A stretch of 6,066 nucleotides of DNA. Origin: an uncultured Granulosicoccaceae bacterium. Its GTDB lineage: Bacteria > Pseudomonadota > Gammaproteobacteria > CALCKW01. Each line of letters opens with the position of its first letter. Within the stretch, counting starts at the first letter, position 1. Of this stretch, positions 1 to 5,551 are shown one piece after another. The notes below the pieces were generated by a model. The model searched no databases. It worked only from the letters and a program-made list of their open reading frames with translations, and was not told where the DNA came from. A program made the position numbers and the translations under genes. The DNA lies in assembly GCA_937941555.1 (NCBI GenBank), contig CALDHJ010000158.1, forward strand, positions 1-6,066, written 5' to 3'.

Positions 1-1
1 C

Positions 2-1453
2 CCACAGGACCAGCCGATCACCATCGATGTTCTCGCCAACGATATCGATCCGGTCGGTGGCGGCCTGACACTCGTCAGTGTCGGGTCAGCTCAGAATGGC
101 ACGGCAGCGATCAGCGGCACGCAAGTCACCTACACGCCGAATTTCGGCCACATCGGCAACGATTCATTCGTGTATGTCATCGAGGACAGCGTTGGACAGC
201 AGGCGACAGGCACCGTGACGGTGAACATGTTGCAATTCAGCGATATCAACGACAACGGCATCGATGACTACATTGAATGTGGTTGCACGGATATCCGACT
301 TATCGCGGGTGTGGATGGCGTTGGAGTTGGTGGAATGGGACTGGGTTTCTTCAGTGTGGCCGCCTTCGGCCTGCTCGCTCGGCTGCGCCGCCTGACATCT
401 TTGTCGCTGCTGACCGCTGCTGCTGCGGTGGTCGGGTTGTCTGGCGCGAGTACATCGGCTCTCGCCGAAGACTCGCCCTCTGACCGCGAGTTCGACAAGC
501 GGTGGTACGTCGGCGGTGGGCTCGGCGCCACGCGTCTCGAGCCTGAACCGCGTTCGACTTCGATGTCCATCAGTGACAAACGGAGTAACAGCCTCGAGTT
601 GTTCGTCGGCCGCGATATCACACCGCGCTACTCGGTTGAGGGATACATCGCAACACTCGGCGAGGCCGAGGTTGATTTCCTCGGTACGACAGTGGGCGAG
701 GTCGACTACACCGTCGCAGGTGGCAGCCTCATCGGCTACCTCTTCAACAGCCGCGGTGCGGACGCCGAAAACGAGTTTGACGATGAGGGCCGCTTCAGGC
801 GCGAAGGACTGTCGCTTTACGGTCGCGTCGGTCTGGGTCTCATGAAAAATGACAGTCAGCTCCAATACAAGACTGACAACGATATCCATCTCGCAGGCGG
901 CCTTGGTGCCGAGTACGGTTGGCGCAACGGCTTCGCGGTGCGACTCGAGGCAACCGCCTATGACACAGACGCGCGCGAAGTGTCCATGCGTATCCTCAAG
1001 CGCTTTGGCGAATCAAATGCTTACCCTGCAGCGGTGCTGGCAGCCTTGCCGGCTGTGGTTGCAACCGATCCCGCGCCCGCACCGACGCCACGACCTGCGC
1101 CCACGCCAGCGGCTCCGCCCATCGTGAGCTTGCCCAATGTGCTTTTCGGTTTCGACGAGGATGTCATCAGCTCCGAATACGCAAGCGAATTGCAGGGTCT
1201 GGTCAGGTTGCTCAACGACAACCCGGGATTGCGCATCGTGATCGAAGGGCACACCGATTTCACAGGTCCGGAAGCGTACAACCAGGTGTTGTCAGAGCGC
1301 CGTGCCAAAGCGGTCGTCGAGTACCTGTTCAGCCGCGGTGTCGGCCCAAGCCAGTTGCAGATTGCGGGCTTTGGTGAGTCGCGGCCTGTTGCTGACAACA
1401 GCACCCGGGCAGGACGCGCGCTCAATCGCCGCGTCGATGTCGTCAGACAATAA
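2..1453 (+). CDS. Cadherin/Ig-like repeat protein fused to an OmpA-type outer-membrane protein (5' end outside window)
   Basis: The frame is open from base 2 with no start in view, so the N-terminus is missing; 483 residues are visible. Residues 1-75 look like a bacterial cadherin/Ig-like repeat (VLANDIDP, then TYTPNFGHIGNDSFVYVIED). Residues 80-92 form an Asp/Asn-rich loop (DINDNGIDDYIE) like thrombospondin-3 calcium sites, followed by CGC. A Gly-rich hydrophobic stretch (105-126) ends in RLRR (127-130). A second hydrophobic stretch ends in an Ala-x-Ala signal-peptidase-like site (ALA/ED, about 155). Residues 167-338 resemble an 8-strand OmpA barrel (WYVGGGLG; LSLYGRVGLGL). A Pro/Ala/Thr linker (356-373) leads to an OmpA peptidoglycan-binding domain (380-483) with EGHTD, LSERRA and NRRVDVV. 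Family knowledge predicts an outer-membrane protein that grips peptidoglycan and displays repeats. The join of the two parts is odd: an internal ATG at 335 could start a separate OmpA protein. Domain calls are firm; the precise role is unknown. Confidence 0.85.
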   Translation, partial: PQDQPITIDVLANDIDPVGGGLTLVSVGSAQNGTAAISGTQVTYTPNFGHIGNDSFVYVIEDSVGQQATGTVTVNMLQFSDINDNGIDDYIECGCTDIRLIAGVDGVGVGGMGLGFFSVAAFGLLARLRRLTSLSLLTAAAAVVGLSGASTSALAEDSPSDREFDKRWYVGGGLGATRLEPEPRSTSMSISDKRSNSLELFVGRDITPRYSVEGYIATLGEAEVDFLGTTVGEVDYTVAGGSLIGYLFNSRGADAENEFDDEGRFRREGLSLYGRVGLGLMKNDSQLQYKTDNDIHLAGGLGAEYGWRNGFAVRLEATAYDTDAREVSMRILKRFGESNAYPAAVLAALPAVVATDPAPAPTPRPAPTPAAPPIVSLPNVLFGFDEDVISSEYASELQGLVRLLNDNPGLRIVIEGHTDFTGPEAYNQVLSERRAKAVVEYLFSRGVGPSQLQIAGFGESRPVADNSTRAGRALNRRVDVVRQ

Positions 1454-1470
1454 CCCGAAAGAACGGTAGT

Positions 1471-1497
1471 CCGGCTGCGCGCCCCCTTCGCGGCCGG
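1471..1497 (+). other. GC-rich stem-loop just after the OmpA-type gene
   Basis: CCGGCTGCG (1471-1479) pairs with CGCGGCCGG (1489-1497), giving nine pairs with one T-G wobble and a 9-base loop. It starts 17 bases after the stop codon. No T-tract follows, so it is more likely a 3'-end stabilising or pausing structure than an intrinsic terminator. The terminator proper appears to be the next hairpin downstream. Confidence 0.45.
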
Positions 1498-1547
1498 TTA
1501 CACAACGTTCTGGTAGCCGCAACGCTCTCTCCACGCGTTACACTGCG

Positions 1548-1579
1548 CGTCCGATCCGCTTGGGTCGGGCGTTTTTTTT
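1548..1579 (+). terminator. Rho-independent terminator between the OmpA-type gene and the thiamine-binding gene
   Basis: CGTCCGATCC (1548-1557) pairs with GGGTCGGGCG (1562-1571) over ten positions, two of them G-T wobbles, with the 4-base loop GCTT. Eight T residues (1572-1579) follow directly. This is a textbook intrinsic terminator for the upstream gene. It lies very close to the next gene: the Shine-Dalgarno GGAG begins at the base after the T-tract, and the ATG is only 14 bases beyond it. Confidence 0.85.
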
Positions 1580-1593
1580 GGAGTGAATTCGAC

Positions 1594-1890
1594 ATGCATG
1601 TGCTCATGGATATTCAAGTGTCACCCGGTGGCGTCGGCACGTCTGTGTCGCCATACATCGCCGAGTGCCAGCGTATTTTCGAAGCGGCGGGCCTGACCTA
1701 CCAGCTGCACGGTTACGGCACCAATGTCGAGGGTGAGTGGGACGATGTGCTTGCCGCCGTCAAACGCTGTCATGAGCGCTTGCATGACATGGGAGCTGTG
1801 CGCATCAGCAGCTACCTGAAACTCGGCACCCGGGTGGACCGCGAGCAGTCGTTGCAAGACAAGATCGACAGCGTCCGCGACAAGATCTGA
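1594..1890 (+). CDS. MTH1187/UPF0045-family thiamine-binding protein
   Basis: This 98-residue protein has the full length and hallmark motifs of the MTH1187 (UPF0045/DUF77) family: an N-terminal strand with VSP (9-11), SPYIAE (19-24), YQLHGYGTNVEGEWDDV (36-52), CHERLHDMGAVRISSYLKLGTR (59-80) and a closing S-x-x-DK-x-x-SV segment. Members are small ferredoxin-like-fold cytoplasmic proteins that form oligomers and bind thiamine or related pyrimidines. They are thought to act as carriers or sensors; no enzymatic activity is established. The ATG at 1594 is supported by GGAG at 1580-1583 with a 10-base spacer. The gene is followed after 8 bases by a DMT-family transporter on the same strand, which suggests cotranscription and perhaps a shared ligand. 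I saw no TPP-riboswitch motif in the 140-base leader. Confidence 0.9.
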   Translation: MHVLMDIQVSPGGVGTSVSPYIAECQRIFEAAGLTYQLHGYGTNVEGEWDDVLAAVKRCHERLHDMGAVRISSYLKLGTRVDREQSLQDKIDSVRDKI

Positions 1891-1898
1891 TATCCGCC

Positions 1899-2801
1899 AT
1901 GACGACGCGACGTGAGCGCGTTGACGCCGCAGGGGCGATAGCGCTGTTGGCGTTGATGCTGCTGTTGGGCGTTAATCAAGTGCTGATCAAACTGGTCAAT
2001 GCCGGTTTGCAACCCGTTTTCCAGGCTGGTTTGAGATCGTTGGTGGCGATTGTGCCCGTGATCCTGATGGCGAGATGGTTCGGGCGATCACTGCATCTGC
2101 CGGCGGGTAGCCACGGGCCGGCGTTGGTGTGTGGCCTGCTGTTTTCGGCTGAATTCCTGTTGATGTTTGTCTCCCTCGACTACACGGCAGTGTCGCGCGC
2201 CTCGATCCTGTTTTATACCCAGCCTGTCTGGGTGGCGGTAGCTGCGCACGTCTTGATACCCGGCGAGCGGCTGCGCCCGGTCCAGGTGGCGGGCCTTTTG
2301 TTGGCGTTGGTCGGTGTGGTGGTCGCACTCGCCGACCCGGTAGCAACTGCTGATGCACGCATTCGGCTTGGTGACTGGATGAGTCTCGGGGGTGCCGTGT
2401 GTTGGGCCGGCATTGCCATATTGCTTCGCACAACAGACCTCGACAAAGCCTCGCCCGAAACGCAACTCGTCTGTCAGCTGGTCGTGTCGGCGGTTGTGCT
2501 GTTGCTTGCGTCGCTCTGGTTCGGCCCATGGGTGCGTGACCTCACACTTGGCCACATGGGCATGTTTGTATTTCAGGTCCTCGGGGTTGTGACCTTGGGC
2601 TTTCTGGGCTGGTTATGGCTTGTTCAGATCTACCCGGCAGCCGAGCTGGCCTCGTTCAATTTTCTGGTGCCGGTGTTCGGCGTCATCGGCGGCTGGTTGA
2701 TACTCGATGAGTCACTCGGTTGGCGAGTCTTGGTAGCGTTGCTGTTGGTCGGGGCCGGTATATTCATGGTCAATCGCAAGCCGCGTGTCCGCCGGCGCTG
2801 A
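1899..2801 (+). CDS. EamA/DMT-family inner-membrane transporter
   Basis: The 300-residue protein is almost entirely hydrophobic and has the ten-helix, two-EamA-repeat layout of the drug/metabolite transporter superfamily. The first repeat spans about residues 13-145 (helix 1 around AIALLALMLLLGVNQVLIK; SRASILFYTQPVWVA in its later part). The second spans about 163-295 (LGGAVCWAGIAILL; ELASFNFLVPVFGVIGGWLI; ILDESLGW near the end). The C-terminus is basic (NRKPRVRRR), consistent with a cytoplasmic tail. These proteins export or import small metabolites, and substrate cannot be read from sequence. No clear Shine-Dalgarno precedes the ATG; the 8-base gap after the thiamine-binding gene suggests translational coupling. 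That neighbour makes a vitamin or pyrimidine substrate possible, but this is inference. Confidence 0.88.
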   Translation: MTTRRERVDAAGAIALLALMLLLGVNQVLIKLVNAGLQPVFQAGLRSLVAIVPVILMARWFGRSLHLPAGSHGPALVCGLLFSAEFLLMFVSLDYTAVSRASILFYTQPVWVAVAAHVLIPGERLRPVQVAGLLLALVGVVVALADPVATADARIRLGDWMSLGGAVCWAGIAILLRTTDLDKASPETQLVCQLVVSAVVLLLASLWFGPWVRDLTLGHMGMFVFQVLGVVTLGFLGWLWLVQIYPAAELASFNFLVPVFGVIGGWLILDESLGWRVLVALLLVGAGIFMVNRKPRVRRR

Positions 2802-2845
2802 GCCTGACCCGGTGCACTGGTCAGCGTCGGTTCTGGCTCAGTGCC
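2794..2845 (+). other. Compound stem-loop spanning the transporter stop codon
   Basis: GGCGCTGAGCC (2794-2804) pairs with GGCTCAGTGCC (2835-2845): eleven positions with one G-T wobble. Inside the 30-base loop a second perfect hairpin forms from TGACC (2805-2809) and GGTCA (2819-2823). The TGA stop (2799-2801) lies in the outer stem. No T-tract follows, so it is probably an mRNA 3'-end or processing structure, or part of a factor-dependent termination region, between the transporter and glpR. Confidence 0.45.
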
Positions 2846-2920
2846 TTCGGCGCAACAAGACTCTATCCACGCTCGCACCCGTGGTGGCCCGGTTCGCGCG
2901 ACGCCAATCGCTGTGACAGA

Positions 2921-3730
2921 ATGCGCGGCGCACACTCGGCCCGGGGATTGGCATTGACCGCCTTGAACGCGCGACAACTCGACATTCTCGGACTGGCATC
3001 AACGCACGGACGGGTGCTTGTCGACGATCTGGTTGAGCGATTCGACGTGACGCCCCAGACCATCCGTCGCGACCTGAATGTTTTGTGTGAGCAACGCCGA
3101 CTGGCGCGTATACACGGTGGCGCGACCTTGGCCGGGGGGGCGGCGAACCTCGGATACGGTGCGCGGCAGTCGCTGGTGCAACAGGGAAAATCGGCTATCG
3201 GTGAACGTGTGGCCGCGGCGGTGCCGGATGGGGCGAGCCTGTTCATCAATATCGGCACGACAACCGAGGCGGTGGCGGCGGCGCTCTGCGATCGGCGTGG
3301 GTTGATGGTTGTCACCAACAACCTCAATGTCGCCAACATACTCGCCGCCGGCAGTGATGCTGAAGTCATCGTGGCGGGCGGGTTGTTGCGTCGCAGTGAT
3401 GGCGGGTTGGTCGGTGAGGCAACCGCCGACTTCGTGCGGCAATTCAAAGTGGACATCGGCATCATCGGTGCGTCCGCGATCGAGCCGGATGGGTCGATGC
3501 TGGATTACGACTACCGGGAAGTGCGGGTCGCCCAAGCGATCATCGACAACGCGCGCCGGGTGTTTCTGGTTGCCGATCACAGCAAGCTCGCGCGCGGTGC
3601 GCCGGTGCGCATTGGTCACCTGAGCGATGTAGATACTTTTTTTACCGATGCCCCCCTCGCACCCGCATTGCGTCAGCAATGTGTGACGTGGGACACGGCG
3701 GTGGATGTCAGCGACCAACAGTCGGACTGA
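2921..3730 (+). CDS. glpR: Glycerol-3-phosphate regulon repressor (DeoR family)
   Basis: From the ATG at 2921 the protein has 269 residues. An N-terminal DeoR winged helix-turn-helix (about 18-68) carries the signature GRVLVDDLVERFDVTPQTIRRDLN and then IHGGA. The C-terminal sensor domain holds phosphosugar-binding segments GTTTEA (112-117), TNNLN (132-136) and GGLLRR (153-158). The run DYDYREVRVAQAI (about 195-207) plus FLVADHSK (215-222) is diagnostic of GlpR rather than other DeoR proteins. GlpR represses glp genes and is released by glycerol-3-phosphate. The start is uncertain: ATG 2921 lacks a Shine-Dalgarno, whereas TTG 2954 has GGGG 7 bases upstream and gives 258 residues, closer to the roughly 252 usual for the family. 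The frame is open further upstream to 2720, inside the transporter gene, but that stretch has no family resemblance. The protein lies directly upstream of glpD, its expected target. The gene contains G7, T7 and C6 runs but the frame is intact. Confidence 0.93.
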   Translation: MRGAHSARGLALTALNARQLDILGLASTHGRVLVDDLVERFDVTPQTIRRDLNVLCEQRRLARIHGGATLAGGAANLGYGARQSLVQQGKSAIGERVAAAVPDGASLFINIGTTTEAVAAALCDRRGLMVVTNNLNVANILAAGSDAEVIVAGGLLRRSDGGLVGEATADFVRQFKVDIGIIGASAIEPDGSMLDYDYREVRVAQAIIDNARRVFLVADHSKLARGAPVRIGHLSDVDTFFTDAPLAPALRQQCVTWDTAVDVSDQQSD

Positions 3731-3787
3731 CACCAGCCCAGACTTGCGGCCCAGCTGCAACGACTCCGAACCCAGAACTCCCGGGCT

Positions 3788-3826
3788 TGCCACGTGTGGC
3801 ATCGGCCAGCTGTGCTGGTGTGTTTT
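3788..3826 (+). terminator. Possible terminator after glpR (two adjacent hairpins and a short T-run)
   Basis: TGCCA (3788-3792) pairs with TGGCA (3797-3801) around a 4-base loop. Then GCCAGC (3805-3810) pairs with GCTGGT (3814-3819), six pairs including one wobble, around a 3-base loop, followed by GTG and TTTT (3823-3826). The stems are short and the T-run is only four bases, so this would be a weak terminator. It fits the spacing: it lies after the glpR stop at 3730 and before the glpD promoter. Confidence 0.4.
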
Positions 3827-3847
3827 GGGGGTTGGCGGGGCTTGTGC

Positions 3848-3877
3848 TTGACACTGGTACTGGCGATTGTGAACAAT
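3848..3877 (+). promoter_or_regulatory. Likely sigma-70 promoter of glpD
   Basis: A perfect -35 hexamer TTGACA lies at 3848-3853. With an 18-base spacer the best -10 match is AACAAT (3872-3877), four of six to consensus. This predicts transcription starting around 3884 and a leader of about 35 bases before the glpD ATG. The -10 lies inside the GlpR-like repeats, as expected for a repressed promoter. The -35 is convincing; the -10 choice is less certain. Confidence 0.6.
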
Positions 3878-3907
3878 AACGAAAAATAGCGAACATTAAC
3901 GAACATC
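3868..3907 (+). promoter_or_regulatory. GlpR operator candidate: four tandem 10-bp half-sites upstream of glpD
   Basis: Four units stand head to tail at exact 10-base spacing: TGTGAACAAT, AACGAAAAAT, AGCGAACATT and AACGAACATC. As I recall it, the E. coli GlpR half-site on this strand is WWCGARMATW; the last three units match it at nine of ten positions and the first at seven. The block is AT-rich in a GC-rich region, overlaps the predicted -10 and start site, and sits next to glpR. It ends 12 bases before the glpD start codon. Binding by GlpR is inferred, not shown. I found no similar block upstream of glpR or glpK. Confidence 0.75.
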
Positions 3908-3919
3908 ATTGGCGCACAC

Positions 3920-5452
3920 ATGACGACTGAATCGAAGCCACTGGACCTTGCGATCATCGGCGGGGGAGTCAACGGGTGCGGCATTGCACGGGACGCGGCA
4001 GGGCGGGGTCTGTCGGTGTACTTGTGTGAGAAAGGCGATCTCGCCAGCGGGACGTCGTCGTCGAGCACGAAAATGATTCACGGCGGTTTGCGCTACCTCG
4101 AGCACTACGCTTTTCGGCTGGTACGCGAGTCACTGATCGAACGTGAGATTCTGTGGCGTGCTGCACCCCATATCGTTGAGCCCTTGCGCATCGTGTTGCC
4201 ACACCATGCCGGGCTGCGTCCGGCATGGTTGATTCGGCTGGGATTGTGGCTGTACGACCACATAGGTGGCCGCAAACTGTTGCCTCCGACCGGCTCGGTG
4301 GACTTGGCGACCGACCCGATTGGCAGGCCACTTGTCGAGGGGTACACACGCGCCTTCGAATACTCTGATTGCTGGGTTGATGATGCCCGTCTGGTGGTGC
4401 TGAACGCGGTACATGCCGCGGAACTCGGTGCCGTGGTCGAGACGCGAACGGAGGCCACGTCGCTCGAGTGTCGAGACGGCCTCTGGCATCTGACGGTCAG
4501 GCGAGCGGACGGCAGTGAGCGTGTGGTGCGCGCGCGTGCGGTGGTGAATGCAGCGGGTCCCTGGGTAGCAGATGTGTTGCAGGGTGCGGCGTCCAGGGCG
4601 TCTGAATCGCGCGTTCGCCTTGTGCGTGGTAGTCACCTCGTGGTGCCGCGCCTGCATGATGATGACCGCGGATACCTGTTTCAGAACACCGATGGGCGCG
4701 TCATGTTCGTGTTGCCTTACGAGCAGGATTTCAGCCTGATTGGCACGACCGATATCGACCACGAAGGGGTGCCGGATGCAGTGTCGGTCAGCGACGAGGA
4801 AGTGCAGTACCTCTGTGATGCGGTCAGCGAATACCTGTCAGTGCCGGTGACACCCGGCGACGTGGTGCACCGTTTTTCGGGCTTGCGCCCGCTCTACGAT
4901 GATGGCAGCTCCGCGGCACAGGAGGCGACGCGGGACTATGTCTTCGAACTCGATACCGACAGTGGTGCGCCGCTGCTCAGTATATTCGGGGGCAAGATCA
5001 CAACCTATCGACGGCTTGCGCTAGAAGTGCTCGAGAAATTGTCTGCCCTAGTGCCGCACAGACAGCGTGGCTGGACACAGGATGTCGCCTTGCCCGGGGG
5101 GGATTTTCCGGTTCAGGGGCATGCGGACCTTGTGCGCAGCGTGTCGCGTCAGTGGCCATTCCTCGACGCGGCGCAGGCGGCACGGCTGGTTCGCAGCTAC
5201 GGCACCCGTGTGCACCGGATTCTCGGCGGTGCACGCACGCTTGCCGACCTCGGTCAGCATTTCGGCCACGGCCTGTATCAGGTTGAGGTGGATTATCTTG
5301 TGGCCACCGAGTTTGCGGTCACCGCGGAAGACATTCTCTGGCGTCGAAGCAAGCTCGGACTGCGATTCGGCGCGCCCGAGTGTGAGCAGCTTTCCCGCTA
5401 CTGTGCGTCGTTGTCTGATAGCGCTGCCGAGCCGGCGCGGCGCACGGGTTGA
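3920..5452 (+). CDS. glpD: Aerobic glycerol-3-phosphate dehydrogenase (FAD-dependent)
   Basis: The 510-residue product matches GlpD along its whole length (E. coli GlpD has 501). It oxidises sn-glycerol-3-phosphate to dihydroxyacetone phosphate and hands electrons to the quinone pool as a peripheral inner-membrane flavoenzyme. The FAD Rossmann motif GGGVNGCG is at 14-21, followed by RDAAGRGLSV. Other landmarks are TSSSSTKMIHGGLRYLEHY (45-63), FEYSDCWVDDARLV (146-159), VNAAGPWV (209-216), RLVRGSHLVVPR (233-244), LIGTTDID (273-280), SGLRPL with R323, and FGGKITTYR with K359, both in conserved active-site segments. The C-terminal helical domain (about 390-510) is complete. The ATG at 3920 gives the family N-terminus directly before the flavin motif, although no good Shine-Dalgarno precedes it. 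Expression is probably controlled by GlpR through the repeats just upstream. Confidence 0.97.
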   Translation: MTTESKPLDLAIIGGGVNGCGIARDAAGRGLSVYLCEKGDLASGTSSSSTKMIHGGLRYLEHYAFRLVRESLIEREILWRAAPHIVEPLRIVLPHHAGLRPAWLIRLGLWLYDHIGGRKLLPPTGSVDLATDPIGRPLVEGYTRAFEYSDCWVDDARLVVLNAVHAAELGAVVETRTEATSLECRDGLWHLTVRRADGSERVVRARAVVNAAGPWVADVLQGAASRASESRVRLVRGSHLVVPRLHDDDRGYLFQNTDGRVMFVLPYEQDFSLIGTTDIDHEGVPDAVSVSDEEVQYLCDAVSEYLSVPVTPGDVVHRFSGLRPLYDDGSSAAQEATRDYVFELDTDSGAPLLSIFGGKITTYRRLALEVLEKLSALVPHRQRGWTQDVALPGGDFPVQGHADLVRSVSRQWPFLDAAQAARLVRSYGTRVHRILGGARTLADLGQHFGHGLYQVEVDYLVATEFAVTAEDILWRRSKLGLRFGAPECEQLSRYCASLSDSAAEPARRTG

Positions 5453-5455
5453 CGG

Positions 5456-5475
5456 GAGCAGGTTGAAACCTGTTC
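5456..5475 (+). other. Stem-loop after the glpD stop codon
   Basis: GAGCAGGT (5456-5463) pairs with ACCTGTTC (5468-5475), eight pairs with one wobble, around the loop TGAA. It lies 4 bases after the glpD stop. No T-tract follows, so it is probably not an intrinsic terminator. It could protect the upstream mRNA or set different glpD and glpK levels within one transcript. The rest of the 99-base gap shows only the glpK ribosome site; no clear separate promoter. Confidence 0.4.
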
Positions 5476-5551
5476 TGCGGTAGACACTCGCGGTACCCTC
5501 TCGGTCGCCAGCCCCGGCGTCACTAAAACAACCGTCCACCAGGAGATAGCA

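Noticed and set aside
164..889. Long minus-strand open frame opposite the OmpA-type gene
   Set aside because: It is the mirror of a GC-rich coding frame; the translation has no recognisable domain, while the + strand frame has clear OmpA features.
1454..1593. TPP riboswitch ahead of the thiamine-binding gene
   Set aside because: I could not find the conserved CTGAGA-type core or the expected paired arms; only simple hairpins are present.
2720..2920. Upstream extension of the glpR frame into the transporter gene
   Set aside because: The added residues show no resemblance to DeoR proteins and overlap the 3' end of the transporter coding sequence by 82 bases.
3730..3821. Inverted repeat ACACCAGC (3730-3737) and GCTGGTGT (3814-3821)
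   Set aside because: The 76-base loop makes it unlikely to form ahead of the local hairpins that use the same right arm; probably chance.
3866..3888. CRP site at TGTGA (3868-3872 region) upstream of glpD
   Set aside because: Only one imperfect half resembles the site and there is no TCACA partner at the right spacing; the bases are better explained by the 10-bp repeats.
5481..5499. glpK promoter from TAGACA (5481-5486) or TACCCT (5494-5499)
   Set aside because: Neither has a partner hexamer at 16-18 bases.
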